Shown: positions 44,489 to 53,342 of the stretch, piece by piece | Position numbering within the stretch: position 1 is the stretch's first letter | Layout of the letters: every line of letters begins with the position of its first letter | Source: Bradyrhizobium elkanii WSM2783 | GTDB lineage: Bacteria > Pseudomonadota > Alphaproteobacteria > Rhizobiales > Xanthobacteraceae | Reading direction: 5' to 3' | DNA: 64,000 nt | Assembly: GCF_000472865.1 (NCBI RefSeq) | Contig: NZ_AXAP01000022.1 | Coordinates: forward strand, 49,644 to 113,643 | Made by a program: the position numbers and the translations under genes | The notes under the pieces: model-generated | The model's input: only the letters and a program-made list of their open reading frames with translations | Database searches by the model: none | Told to the model about the DNA's origin: nothing

Positions 44489-45280
44489 ATGACCACCTCC
44501 GCGACGATCGACCAGGAACCAGAGTTCATCGAGGTAGGGAACAGCGCCGAACGCCGCCGCATTGCGGTGCGTGCGCGCGGAGGTCGTAACCCCGGGCTAT
44601 TCTGGCTCGGCGGCTTCAATTCCGACATGAAGGGCACCAAGGCGGTCGCGCTCGACGGGTGGGCCGCGGAACAGGAACGCGCCTTTGTCCGGTTCGATTA
44701 TTCCGGCCATGGCGAATCCGGAGGCAGGTTCATCGACGGCACCATCGGCCGCTGGCTCGAGGAGAGTGTCGCGGTGTTCGTGCGGTTCTGCAGCGGGCCG
44801 CAGGTCGTGATCGGCTCCTCGATGGGCGGCTGGATGGCGCTATTGCTGGCGCGCGAGCTTGCCAGGCGTGCTGATATCAGCGCCTCGCTCGCGGGGATGG
44901 TGCTGATCGCGCCGGCGCCGGATTTTACCGAAGAGCTGATGTGGAAGGGCTTTTCGCCGGAAATTCGTGCCGAGATCGAGACCAGGGGCGTCTGGCTGCG
45001 GCCCTCGCAATATGGCGATACGCCCTATCCGATCACGCGGGCGCTGATCGAGGAGGGGCGTAATCATTTGTTACTCGGGGCCAAGATCGATGTCGGCTGC
45101 CCGGTGCGCATCCTGCAAGGCGCGCAGGATCCCGACGTGCCCTGGCAGCACGCGTTCACGCTGGCACATCGGCTGCCAAGCGAGGACGTGGTGCTGACCA
45201 TGATCCAGGACGGCGACCACCGCCTGTCGCGCCCGCAGGACATCGCCCGGATCATCGCCGCAGTGAAGGAGATGGGGTAG
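44489..45280 (+). CDS. Alpha/beta hydrolase
   Basis: Serine hydrolase of 263 residues, cytoplasmic. The nucleophile elbow is IGSSMGGWM (G-x-S-x-G with Ser in the middle), the oxyanion region is WLGGFNSDMKG, and the catalytic His is in QDGDHRLSRP near the C-terminus; an Asp in LQGAQDPDVPW is the likely acid. The pattern resembles the ABHD10-type thioesterase/esterase group, but the substrate is unknown. ATG at 44489 is chosen; the upstream frame overlaps the infC leader. Confidence 0.87.
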   Translation: MTTSATIDQEPEFIEVGNSAERRRIAVRARGGRNPGLFWLGGFNSDMKGTKAVALDGWAAEQERAFVRFDYSGHGESGGRFIDGTIGRWLEESVAVFVRFCSGPQVVIGSSMGGWMALLLARELARRADISASLAGMVLIAPAPDFTEELMWKGFSPEIRAEIETRGVWLRPSQYGDTPYPITRALIEEGRNHLLLGAKIDVGCPVRILQGAQDPDVPWQHAFTLAHRLPSEDVVLTMIQDGDHRLSRPQDIARIIAAVKEMG

Positions 45281-45297
45281 CGGGCCACACCCCGCTG

Positions 45298-45466
45298 TCA
45301 TCGTCCGCCACCGGGTCGGCCGAATGGCCGCCCGATGACAGGCTCCGGCGGACGATCCAGTACGCCGTGGCTTATCGATTCCCATCGAAGTCTCTGGAAT
45401 ACTGGATGCCCCCGCCGGAGCCTGTCATCGGGCCCGCCGAAGGCGGGACCCGGTGGCGGGGCATGA
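45298..45466. repeat. Long nested inverted repeat (169 bp)
   Basis: Arms CGCCCGATGACAGGCTCC... (45330-45352) and ...GGAGCCTGTCATCGGGC (45412-45433) lie inside outer arms CCGCCACCGGGTC / GACCCGGTGGCGGG. It fills most of the gap between two plus-strand genes. Confidence 0.75.
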
Positions 45467-45484
45467 CGGCAGGGAGGAATAACA

Positions 45485-45955
45485 ATGGACACAACGAGCC
45501 TGCTTCGCGCCTTCTGCGATGCGGTCGAACAGCAGAAGGGCGCTGCATTCGCTGATTTGTTCACGGAAGACGGCGTCTATCACGACGTGTTCTATGGCGC
45601 CTTCACGGGGCATGCCGAGATCGCTGGCATGATCGACGATTTGTTCTATCGCACCGCGTCCGATTTCCGCTGGGACATGCACGACCCCGTCAGCGACGGC
45701 CATACGCTCTATGCGCGCTACACCTTCAGCTACCGCTCGACGCTGCCGGAGGCAGGTGGCGCGCGGGCGATGTTCGAGGGCGTCGCCATCATGAGCCTTC
45801 GCGATGGCCGCATCGCGGAATATCACGAGGTCGCCAACACCGCGCCTGCCTTCGTCGATATGCACTTTGCGCCGGAGCGAATCGCAAAGATCGTCGCCAG
45901 GCAGGGTGACGCGCTGAAGGCGCGTCCCGAAATGGCGCGGCATCTCATGAAGTAA
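45485..45955 (+). CDS. NTF2/SnoaL-like protein
   Basis: Protein of 156 residues with a cone-shaped NTF2-like fold, as in SnoaL polyketide cyclases and ketosteroid isomerases. Visible features are the N-terminal helix (LLRAFCDAVEQQKG), FTEDGVYHDVFYG, and the beta-sheet end DGRIAEYHEVAN. Such folds serve many small-molecule enzymes or binding roles, and none can be chosen here. ATG at 45485 follows GGGAGGAATAAC. It converges on queG, overlapping its end by 11 bp. Confidence 0.82.
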   Translation: MDTTSLLRAFCDAVEQQKGAAFADLFTEDGVYHDVFYGAFTGHAEIAGMIDDLFYRTASDFRWDMHDPVSDGHTLYARYTFSYRSTLPEAGGARAMFEGVAIMSLRDGRIAEYHEVANTAPAFVDMHFAPERIAKIVARQGDALKARPEMARHLMK

Positions 45956-47141
45956 GGGCCGCGAGCCGCCACTCTTCGCATACGCGTCGATCGGTCTCCG
46001 CATCGATAGCCTTGGAGGCCAGCGCGGCAAATGCCTGTGGCTCCATCAGTTGCGACAACGCCCACACCGCTGCGCCGCGAACCAGCGGACTTGCATCGTC
46101 GAGCAAGCGCTCGGCCTCGCCGGCCAAGGCGGCATCATCGGAGTTGCCGATCGCGATCAGCACGTTGCGGACAAAGCGGTCGCGGCCGATGCGCTTGACC
46201 GGCGATTTCGAGAACAGCGCGCGGAACGCGGCATCGTCGAGCCGCACGAGGTCGGCAAGCACTGGCGCGCGCAATGCCTCGCGCGCTGCGAGTTTCGCTT
46301 CGCGCCCGGTCTGCGCGAACTTGTTCCATGGGCACACCGCGAGGCAATCGTCGCAGCCATAGATGCGATTGCCGATCGCCTTGCGGAATTCGCGCGGGAT
46401 CGGTCCCTTGCTCTCGATGGTGAGATAGGAGATGCAGCGCCGCGCATCGAGCTTGTAGGGCGCGGGAAATGCCGCGGTCGGGCAGATGTCCTGGCAGGCG
46501 GTGCAGGAGCCGCAATGATCGATGTCGGCGGCATCGCGCGGCAGCTCGCTTGCGGTGAAGATCGCGCCGAGGAACAGCCATGAGCCGAACTCGCGCGACA
46601 CCAGATTGGTGTGCTTGCCCTGCCAGCCGAGGCCGGCGGTTTGCGCGAGCGGCTTTTCCATCACGGCCGCGGTGTCGATGAACACCTTCACTTCATCGCC
46701 GCTGGCCGCGACCAGCCACCGCGCCAGCGCCTTCAGCCGCTTCTTGATCACGTCGTGATAATCATCGCCCTGCGCGTAGGCCGAGATCGCGCCGCGGTCG
46801 CGGTGCTTCAGGATCTCGAGCGGGTTTTGGTCCGGCCCGTAGTTGACGCCGAGCATGATGATCGAGCGCACGCCGGGCCAGAGCACGCGCGGATCGCTGC
46901 GGCGCTCAGGATGCGCTGCGAGCCAATCCATGTCGCCATGGCCGCCCAGGTCGAGGAACTCGCGGAAATATTTCGCCGCGCCGCCGATCGCGCCGGGATC
47001 GGTGACCCCGATGCAGTCGAAGCCGAGCGCGCGGGCCTCGTGCTCGAGCGCGGATTTGAGATTGGCCGGTGAAAGCTTGGGCGGTGGGGTCAGAAGTCGA
47101 GGTCCACATAGGTCCGCGACGCCGGCACGCCCGCCAGCCAT
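45945..47141 (-). CDS. queG: Epoxyqueuosine reductase QueG
   Basis: Cobalamin-dependent reductase for the last step of queuosine synthesis in tRNA. Key parts: FIDTAAVMEKPLAQTAGLG (B12 domain), two 4Fe-4S motifs in CGSCTACQDICP and CDDCLAVCP, and a C-terminal HEAT-like tail. The start is unclear: no ATG, GTG or TTG is near the conserved LKSALEHEARALGFD, so ATG at 47141 is used, overlapping the GST gene by 52 bp and giving 398 residues. Genes for other queuosine steps are not in the window. Confidence 0.93.
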   Translation of the reverse strand: MAGGRAGVADLCGPRLLTPPPKLSPANLKSALEHEARALGFDCIGVTDPGAIGGAAKYFREFLDLGGHGDMDWLAAHPERRSDPRVLWPGVRSIIMLGVNYGPDQNPLEILKHRDRGAISAYAQGDDYHDVIKKRLKALARWLVAASGDEVKVFIDTAAVMEKPLAQTAGLGWQGKHTNLVSREFGSWLFLGAIFTASELPRDAADIDHCGSCTACQDICPTAAFPAPYKLDARRCISYLTIESKGPIPREFRKAIGNRIYGCDDCLAVCPWNKFAQTGREAKLAAREALRAPVLADLVRLDDAAFRALFSKSPVKRIGRDRFVRNVLIAIGNSDDAALAGEAERLLDDASPLVRGAAVWALSQLMEPQAFAALASKAIDAETDRRVCEEWRLAALTS

Positions 47142-47782
47142 TCGCTGAGCAACGGGCGGAACGACGGGCGGGATTTCACCCGCGCGTACCACGCTTTTGC
47201 TGCGTCGTCCTCGCTCCATGGCACGTCGCCCAGATAGTCGATCGCCGAAAGATGCGCCGCGGCGGCGAGATCCGCGTAAGTGAGCCGGTCGCCGGCGAGA
47301 TAGTTCCGCGTCCGCGCCAGCCAGCCGATATAGGTCAGATGATAGCGCACATTGGCCTTGCCCGCGCGGAGCACCTCCGCATTCGGCGCCCCTCCGCCAT
47401 CCTCCTCGCTCATGAAACGCTTGTAGATGCGCTCGGTCACCAGCGGATTGGAGGCCTCCTCGAAGAACTTGTCGTTGAACCACGACATCAGCCGCCGCAC
47501 CTCGACGCGTTCGGCCATCGAGGTCGGCATCAGGCGCCGGTCGCCGGCATTGAGCCCATGCGCCTCGTCGAGATATTCGGCGATCACGCCGACACCGGGA
47601 ACCGGCGGGAAACCCTCGGCGATCAAGGTCGGTGTCGTTGCCGCCGGATTGAGCGCCAGATAGGCCTCGCGACGTTCCCAGACCCGTTCCTCCACCAGCC
47701 GCAGATCGAGCCCGTATTCGCCGAGCACCAGGCGAATGAAACGGGAATGCGGACAGAACGGATGATGAAACAGCGTGTACAT
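47090..47782 (-). CDS. Glutathione S-transferase family protein
   Basis: Cytosolic GST-fold protein of 230 residues. The N-terminal thioredoxin-like domain opens MYTLFHHPFCPHSRFIRL with a CPHS motif at the active-site position, then PTLIAEGFPPVPGVGVIAEYLDE for glutathione binding. The C-terminal helical domain includes YLAGDRLTYADLAAAAHL. A Cys at the active site suggests an omega- or beta-like, thiol-transferase type rather than a conjugating enzyme; this is inference. It overlaps queG downstream. Confidence 0.9.
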   Translation of the reverse strand: MYTLFHHPFCPHSRFIRLVLGEYGLDLRLVEERVWERREAYLALNPAATTPTLIAEGFPPVPGVGVIAEYLDEAHGLNAGDRRLMPTSMAERVEVRRLMSWFNDKFFEEASNPLVTERIYKRFMSEEDGGGAPNAEVLRAGKANVRYHLTYIGWLARTRNYLAGDRLTYADLAAAAHLSAIDYLGDVPWSEDDAAKAWYARVKSRPSFRPLLSEWLAGVPASRTYVDLDF

Positions 47783-47889
47783 GAAGTCCTTCAGCAGTTC
47801 ACGGCCTGATCTTGTCGAAGCCGCAGCAGACCCGGGACACTAATTCACGATGCGATCAGATGAAATCGGATCGTGGTCCCATGTCTTTG

Positions 47890-47945
47890 TTTGAGCATGA
47901 TCTTTGCGCAGAACGGCCTGCCACTTCTCCGGATCATGCTCTAGC
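47890..47945. repeat. Interspersed palindromic repeat, degenerate copy
   Basis: GAGCATGATC (47893-47902) against GATCATGCTC (47932-47941), with AGAACGGCCTGCCACTTCTCCG between. It is a diverged member of the GATCCGGAAAA family without the CCGGTTTTCC half. Confidence 0.55.
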
Positions 47946-48049
47946 CAATAGACGAATCAGGCAACCCATGTTTGGCGTTTTTAGCGATTGCAGCAAAACG
48001 GGGAATAGGCGAGAAGCACCCGATTTCTCCAGCAAAAGCAGGCCACATC

Positions 48050-48856
48050 ATGATGACCGATACGTTACGTGCGGTGATTCTGGGCATAATCGAAGGCGTC
48101 ACGGAGTTCCTGCCCGTTTCATCGACCGGCCACCTCCTGCTGGCGGAACGATTCTTCGGTCTCGGTGAAGGTGCCTTCTGGGACAGCTTCACCGTGCTGA
48201 TCCAGCTCGGCGCGATCCTTGCCATCGTCGGACTCTATTTCGGCAAATTGTCGCGGGTCGCGCTCGGCATGTTCTCCAATGCGGATGACCGGCGCTTCGT
48301 CATCGGCGTGCTGGTCGCGTTCCTGCCCGCCGTCATCGTCGGCCTCATTGCCGGCAAATACATCAAGAGTGTTCTGTTCAATCCATGGATCGTCTGCTTC
48401 TCGCTCATCGTCGGCGGCGCCATCCTGCTGTGGGTCGATCAGCTTGAGCTCAAGCCGCGCGAACATGACGCGACGAGATATCCGCTGCTGATGTATCTGT
48501 GGATCGGCATGGCGCAGTGCGTCGCGATGATCCCGGGCGTGTCGCGCTCCGGCGCCTCGATCGTCGCGGCGATGCTGCTCGGCTCCGACAAGCGCGCGGC
48601 GGCGGAGTTCTCGTTCTTCCTGGCGATCCCGACCATGATCGGCGCCTTCGCCTATGATTTCTACAAGAACCGCGCCGAGATGACGACGGACAATCTATGG
48701 ATCGTCGCAATCGGATTCGTGGTCTCGCTCGTCACCGCCGTGGTCGTGGTGAAGACGTTCCTCTCCTATGTCACGCGCCACGGCTTCACCCTGTTCGCGT
48801 GGTGGCGCGTGATCGTCGGCACGCTCGGCCTGATCGCGCTGGCGCTCGGAAGGTAA
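48050..48856 (+). CDS. uppP: Undecaprenyl-diphosphatase (BacA/UppP)
   Basis: Integral membrane phosphatase that recycles the undecaprenyl carrier lipid for peptidoglycan synthesis and gives bacitracin tolerance. The 268 residues contain both signatures: EGVTEFLPVSSTGHL (acidic plus Ser/His motif) and PGVSRSGAS. About eight hydrophobic helices are seen. Two ATGs in tandem (48050, 48053) could start it. It is monocistronic, bounded by repeats on both sides. Confidence 0.97.
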   Translation: MMTDTLRAVILGIIEGVTEFLPVSSTGHLLLAERFFGLGEGAFWDSFTVLIQLGAILAIVGLYFGKLSRVALGMFSNADDRRFVIGVLVAFLPAVIVGLIAGKYIKSVLFNPWIVCFSLIVGGAILLWVDQLELKPREHDATRYPLLMYLWIGMAQCVAMIPGVSRSGASIVAAMLLGSDKRAAAEFSFFLAIPTMIGAFAYDFYKNRAEMTTDNLWIVAIGFVVSLVTAVVVVKTFLSYVTRHGFTLFAWWRVIVGTLGLIALALGR

Positions 48857-48897
48857 GGGTCAGGCGGCTGTACGGAATCTCTTCGCTTGCTCCGTTC

Positions 48898-49060
48898 CGC
48901 CTCTCCCCTTGTGGGAGAGGCCGGATTTCGCGCGTCAGCGGGAAATCCGGGTGAGGGGTTTCTCTCCGCGAGTACGGTAGTCCCTTGAGAGAGACCCCTC
49001 ACCCGGATCGCATTCCGCTTCGCTGCATGCGTTCCGGCCTCTCCCACAAGGGGAGAGGCG
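48898..49060. repeat. Compound inverted repeat with 28-bp perfect arms
   Basis: Outer arms 48898-48925 (CGCCTCTCCCCTTGTGGGAG...) and 49033-49060 are perfect complements. Inner arms 48945-48966 / 48987-49008 (ATCCGGGTGAGGGGTTTCTC type) have one mismatch. It lies between convergent uppP and the NDUFA9-like gene and probably folds into a large cruciform or two-way terminator. Confidence 0.85.
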
Positions 49061-49116
49061 GGAAGCTGCGGACGTAGCTTCGCTTCATATCGACATTCGT
49101 GGTTATGCGTGCCGGA

Positions 49117-50106
49117 TCAAGCCCCGGACGGCGGACGATACGCGTTCTTGCGCTCGAACTGCCCGGCCGGCCGGAAGCGCCAGAGATATTGCGGGGCGAT
49201 GGCTTCCAGCGAATCGGGGGTGATGCCCAGCCCTTCGAAGGTGAGGCCGGCGGCCTTGGCCGTATCCGACACCACATTGTCCTTGCGCAGCAGCTCGACC
49301 TGATCCGCCGTGAGCTTCAGCGCGCCCGGCGCGAATTGCAGGAACGCGGCCAGGATCCTGGCAAGGCCGAACGGCAGGGACACCAGCGCGCGGTCGCGAT
49401 CGGTGATCTCAAGGATCGTTTCCATGATCTCGCGCATGGTCAGCACTTCCGGGCCGCCCAGCTCGTAGGTCGCGCCCGGCTTGGTCTTGCCGTCGACGGC
49501 ATCGGCCACCGCGGTGGCGACGTCGCCGACAAAGGTCGGCTGCATCTTGGTCAGGCCGCCGCCGACCAGCGGGATCGCCGGCGACATCCGGGCCATCGCC
49601 GCGAAACGGTTGGTGAACTGATCCTCCGGCCCGAACACCAGCGACGGGCGCAAGATGGTGGCCGATGGCGAGGCCGCCAGCACCGCCTTCTCGCCAGCCG
49701 CTTTGGCGCGGGCATAGGCGGAAGCCGAATCGGCATCAGCGCCGATCGCCGAGACATGCACCACGCGGGCGCCCTCGGCGCTCGCAGCCGCGGCCACCGC
49801 CTCGGCGCCCTTGGCCTGGACCGCCTCGAAGGTCTGTTCGCCGCTTTCGGCGAGGATGCCGACCAAGTTGATGGCCACGTGCGAATCACGCATCGCTGAT
49901 ACCACCGAGGCCGGGTAGCGCAGATTGGCCTGGACGGCGTGGATCTGGCCGACCTTGCCGAGCGGCTGCAGGTGCCCGGCCAGTTCCGGCCGCCGGACGG
50001 CGACGCGGATGCGGTAATCCCGCTTGCACAGCGCCCGGACCACGTGCCGCCCCAGGAAGCCCGATCCGCCGAAAACCGTGACGAGCGTTTCCAGGTTCGA
50101 TGCCAT
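49117..50106 (-). CDS. NDUFA9-like NAD(P)-binding protein (atypical SDR)
   Basis: Atypical short-chain dehydrogenase of 329 residues, in the group related to the mitochondrial complex I subunit NDUFA9. The Rossmann motif is VFGGSGFLGRHVVRAL (near residue 11), with ATILRPSLVFGPEDQFTNRF and PTFVGDVATAV further on. The catalytic Tyr-x3-Lys is present in altered form (YARAKAAGE). Bacterial members may assist complex I or ubiquinone-related metabolism; the role here is inferred from family only. It is monocistronic, preceded by a tRNA on the opposite strand. Confidence 0.88.
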   Translation of the reverse strand: MASNLETLVTVFGGSGFLGRHVVRALCKRDYRIRVAVRRPELAGHLQPLGKVGQIHAVQANLRYPASVVSAMRDSHVAINLVGILAESGEQTFEAVQAKGAEAVAAAASAEGARVVHVSAIGADADSASAYARAKAAGEKAVLAASPSATILRPSLVFGPEDQFTNRFAAMARMSPAIPLVGGGLTKMQPTFVGDVATAVADAVDGKTKPGATYELGGPEVLTMREIMETILEITDRDRALVSLPFGLARILAAFLQFAPGALKLTADQVELLRKDNVVSDTAKAAGLTFEGLGITPDSLEAIAPQYLWRFRPAGQFERKNAYRPPSGA

Positions 50107-50220
50107 GGGTCAGTTCCTGCGGGGTCGAAATAGCTGCGATTTTGGAGCCTGTTGGGCCGGATGTCGCGATACGCCATCGCGGTCACCCTGTACAGACTAT
50201 TTGAGTTTCCAATCGTCTAT

Positions 50221-50249
50221 TTGACAAGCGCGCGACCGATCCTTACTAA
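50221..50249 (+). promoter_or_regulatory. Housekeeping promoter of tRNA-Leu
   Basis: TTGACA (50221-50226), a 17-bp spacer, and TACTAA (50244-50249), ending 11 bp before the mature tRNA. The -35 is a perfect consensus and the -10 is weak, as is usual in alphaproteobacteria. Confidence 0.6.
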
Positions 50250-50260
50250 CCCCGCCACGT

Positions 50261-50347
<87 letters not shown>

Positions 50348-50560
50348 CCGTTCTTTGCAAGGGGTTGAATCGCTGATTTCGAGCCGCTGATTCCTGACCG
50401 GGCTCGGCTACGGTCCTGACTGCTCAACGCTCGTAGGTCAGCAGCAGTGACATTTTTCCGGCTCGCCACCTGTGGTAGATTTTCGCCACGTCCTTGACCG
50501 CTTTGACTGAATTTCAGGGACGTGCAGGCGACAGTCGCTGATCCTTGTCGGGAAGTGCGC

Positions 50561-51541
50561 ATGTTGGAGCCGGGCAGCGAAGGCACGCGAGGGCCGACCG
50601 ATCTCGCTGCCGGCGATATGATCTGGATTCCCGGCGCCACTTTCCGGATGGGTTCCGACAATCATTACCCCGAAGAGGCGCCCAGCCATCGGGTAAGGGT
50701 GGACGGCTTCTGGATCGACCGCGCGCCGGTGACCAACCGCGCGTTCAAGGCGTTCGTCAACGCGACCGGCTATGTCACCACGGCGGAGATTCCGCCGAAC
50801 CCGAAAGACTATCCCGGCGCCCTGCCGAAGATGATCTATGCCGGCTCGCTGGTGTTCTCGCCGCCACGTCGCGTGCACAATCTGCGCGACTGGAGCCAGT
50901 GGTGGACGTTCATGAAGGGCGCCAACTGGCGGCGACCGTACGGACCCGCAAGCAACATCAAGGACCACGACGACCATCCGGTGGTGCACGTTTCGTATGC
51001 CGACGCGCTCGCTTACGCCAAATGGATAGATAAGCAGCTTCCCACCGAAGCCGAATGGGAGCTTGCCGCGCGCGGCGGTCTGGATGGTGAGGAATACGCC
51101 TGGGGCAACACGCTGACGCCTGACGGCAGGCACATGGCCAACACCTGGCAAGGCGACTTCCCGATCCAGAACATCTGCGAAGACGGCTTTCCGCGTACCT
51201 CGCCCGTCACGGCATTTCCGCCGAACGGCTACGGCATCTACGACATGATCGGCAATGTCTGGGAATGGACCGCCGACTGGTGGTCGGCCCGTCACGAAGC
51301 CGATAGCGCCAAACCTTGCTGCATTCCGCAGAATCCGCGCGGCGGCCCCGAGCGCGCGAGCTTTGATCCAGGTCAACCGAACATCCGCATCCCCCGCAAA
51401 GTCTTAAAGGGCGGCTCGCATCTGTGCGCGCCGAACTATTGCCGCCGGTATCGGCCCGCCGCCCGGCATGCCGAACCGGTCGACACGTCGACGAGCCATG
51501 TCGGTTTCAGGTGCGTAGTCAGAAATGGGAGTGAACGATGA
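50561..51541 (+). CDS. Formylglycine-generating enzyme (sulfatase maturase)
   Basis: SUMF1/FGE-fold oxidase of 326 residues that converts the active-site Cys of type I sulfatases to formylglycine. The two catalytic cysteines are conserved in LCAPNYCRRYRP (Cys289 and Cys294), matching Cys336/Cys341 of human FGE. The domain start (MIWIPGATFRMGSD) and GNVWEWTADWW are typical. ATG at 50561 follows GGGAAG; GTG at 50522 is an alternative. It overlaps the arylsulfatase by 4 bp, so enzyme and likely client are made together. Confidence 0.93.
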   Translation: MLEPGSEGTRGPTDLAAGDMIWIPGATFRMGSDNHYPEEAPSHRVRVDGFWIDRAPVTNRAFKAFVNATGYVTTAEIPPNPKDYPGALPKMIYAGSLVFSPPRRVHNLRDWSQWWTFMKGANWRRPYGPASNIKDHDDHPVVHVSYADALAYAKWIDKQLPTEAEWELAARGGLDGEEYAWGNTLTPDGRHMANTWQGDFPIQNICEDGFPRTSPVTAFPPNGYGIYDMIGNVWEWTADWWSARHEADSAKPCCIPQNPRGGPERASFDPGQPNIRIPRKVLKGGSHLCAPNYCRRYRPAARHAEPVDTSTSHVGFRCVVRNGSER

Positions 51542-53265
51542 ATTCGGAGAGGAAACAGTCGTTTCTCGATCGCCGCAACTTGCTTTTGAGCGGGACGGCC
51601 CTGGTCGCCGCAACGCTGACCTCTGAGGCGCTCGGCCAGGACCAGAAGTCCGCCGCGCCGGCTCCCGCCGCATCGCCACTGCCCGGCGACCGCAAGCCGA
51701 ACATTCTCGTCATCTTCGGCGACGATATCGGCATCACGAATATCAGCGCCTATTCCGGCGGTCTCATGGGATATGAGACGCCCAATATCGACCGGATCGC
51801 CCGCGAGGGGATCAGATTCCTGCATTACTATGGCGAGCAGTCCTGCACGGCAGGTCGCGCGGCCTTCCTGACCGGGCAGCATGGAATCCGGACCGGACTG
51901 ACGAAGGTGGGCTTCCCCGGGGCGCCGATGGGAATGAGCCAGCGTGATCCTTCAGTCGGCGGCCTGCTCAAGCAGCTCGGTTACGCGACCGGGCAATTCG
52001 GCAAGAATCACGTCGGCGATCGCAACGAAACCTTGCCGACCGTGAATGGCTTCGACGAGTTCTTCGGCAATCTCTACCACCTCAACGCCGAAGAAGAGCC
52101 GGAGCTGCCCGACTATCCGAAGGATCCCGCCTACCGCGCGAAATTCGGACCGCGCGGGGTGCTGAGGTGCAAGGCCACCGACCGCGACGATCCCACCGTC
52201 GATCCGCGCTTCGGAAGGATCGGCAAGCAGACGATCGAGGATACCGGCGCACTCACCAAGAAGCGAATGGAGACCATCGACGACGAGACCTCGGCGGCGG
52301 CGATCGATTTCATGAAGCGCCAGCAATCGGCGGGGCGGCCCTTCTTCTGCTGGTTCAATTCCACGCGCATGCATTTGCGAACGCATGTGCGCGACAGCCA
52401 TCGCGGGCGCTACACGCACGGCGACAGCGAGTATGTCGACGGCATGATCGAGCATGACGACACGATCGGGGCCCTGCTCCGCGCGCTCGACGACATGGGC
52501 ATCGCGAACAACACCATCGTCGTCTACACCAGCGACAACGGACCTCACATGAACACCTGGCCGGATGGCGCCATGACCTGGTTCCGTTCGGAAAAGAACA
52601 CCAATTGGGAAGGCGCGTTCCGCGTGCCCTGCCTGGTTCGCTGGCCCGGCGTGATCAAGGGCGGAACGGTCACCAATGAGCTTATGAGCCACAACGACTG
52701 GATACCGACGCTGTGCGCGATCGCCGGTGAAGGCGATATCGTCAACAAGCTGCGCGCCGGCTACACCGCCAACGGCATCAACTACAAGGTGCATCTCGAC
52801 GGCTACGATCAGTCGCAATTCCTCCGCAACGTGAGCGGGACCGCGGCAAACAACAACGGGGTGAAGAGCGCCCGCGACAAGTTCTTCTACGCCGACGATG
52901 ATGGTCTGCTCGTCGCCTTTCGAAAGGGCGACTACAAATACGTCTATGCCGAGCAACGCGCTCCGGGGCAGCTGCAGGTCTGGGCCGAGCCTTTCACGAG
53001 ATTGCGCCTGCAGAAGATCTATAACCTGTTCCAGGATCCGTTCGAGCGGGCGGACATCACCTCCAACACCTACTGGGACTGGAATCTCAATCAGATCGGT
53101 GGGGTCTACGGCGCAATGGACGATGTTTTCCAGTTCGTGGCCACATTCAAGGAGTTTCCGCCGCGTTCGTTTCCGCCAAGCTTCGTGCCGACAACGATCA
53201 TGGACGAGGCAATCGCTGATCTGAAGGCGGCGAGGAGACGGGGGACGGTTGGCACAGGCAATTAG
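51538..53265 (+). CDS. Tat-exported arylsulfatase (type I, CTAGR site)
   Basis: Sulfate-ester hydrolase of 575 residues. A twin-arginine leader (LDRRNLLLSG) sends it to the periplasm. The formylglycine site is Cys103 in SCTAGRAAF, fitting C-x-(P/A)-x-R with Ala instead of the common Pro. Calcium ligands are seen in FGDDIG (about 60-65) and YTSDNGP. It has no PAPS or sulfonate genes beside it, and its natural substrate is unknown. It is coupled to the upstream FGE by ATGA overlap. Confidence 0.93.
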   Translation: MNSERKQSFLDRRNLLLSGTALVAATLTSEALGQDQKSAAPAPAASPLPGDRKPNILVIFGDDIGITNISAYSGGLMGYETPNIDRIAREGIRFLHYYGEQSCTAGRAAFLTGQHGIRTGLTKVGFPGAPMGMSQRDPSVGGLLKQLGYATGQFGKNHVGDRNETLPTVNGFDEFFGNLYHLNAEEEPELPDYPKDPAYRAKFGPRGVLRCKATDRDDPTVDPRFGRIGKQTIEDTGALTKKRMETIDDETSAAAIDFMKRQQSAGRPFFCWFNSTRMHLRTHVRDSHRGRYTHGDSEYVDGMIEHDDTIGALLRALDDMGIANNTIVVYTSDNGPHMNTWPDGAMTWFRSEKNTNWEGAFRVPCLVRWPGVIKGGTVTNELMSHNDWIPTLCAIAGEGDIVNKLRAGYTANGINYKVHLDGYDQSQFLRNVSGTAANNNGVKSARDKFFYADDDGLLVAFRKGDYKYVYAEQRAPGQLQVWAEPFTRLRLQKIYNLFQDPFERADITSNTYWDWNLNQIGGVYGAMDDVFQFVATFKEFPPRSFPPSFVPTTIMDEAIADLKAARRRGTVGTGN

Positions 53266-53342
53266 CGCCGCGCTCAGCCATGCCGCAAATCGTTAACGGC
53301 AAGGCCGCCGAGCATGTGAACAAGCTCTCCGGCTCGCTGCCA

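Noticed and set aside
45298..45564. 88-codon minus-strand frame
   Set aside because: It lies over an inverted repeat and the start of the NTF2-like gene; no ribosome site or homology is visible.
50438..50520. Possible gene remnant downstream of tRNA-Leu on the minus strand
   Set aside because: A short frame (ending YHRWRAGKMSLLLTYER) looks protein-like but is too short to assign to an integrase or any family.
53240..53275. TTGGCACAGGCAATTAGC as a sigma-54 site at the sulfatase end
   Set aside because: The position for the -12 GC holds TA, and no suitable gene follows in that direction.
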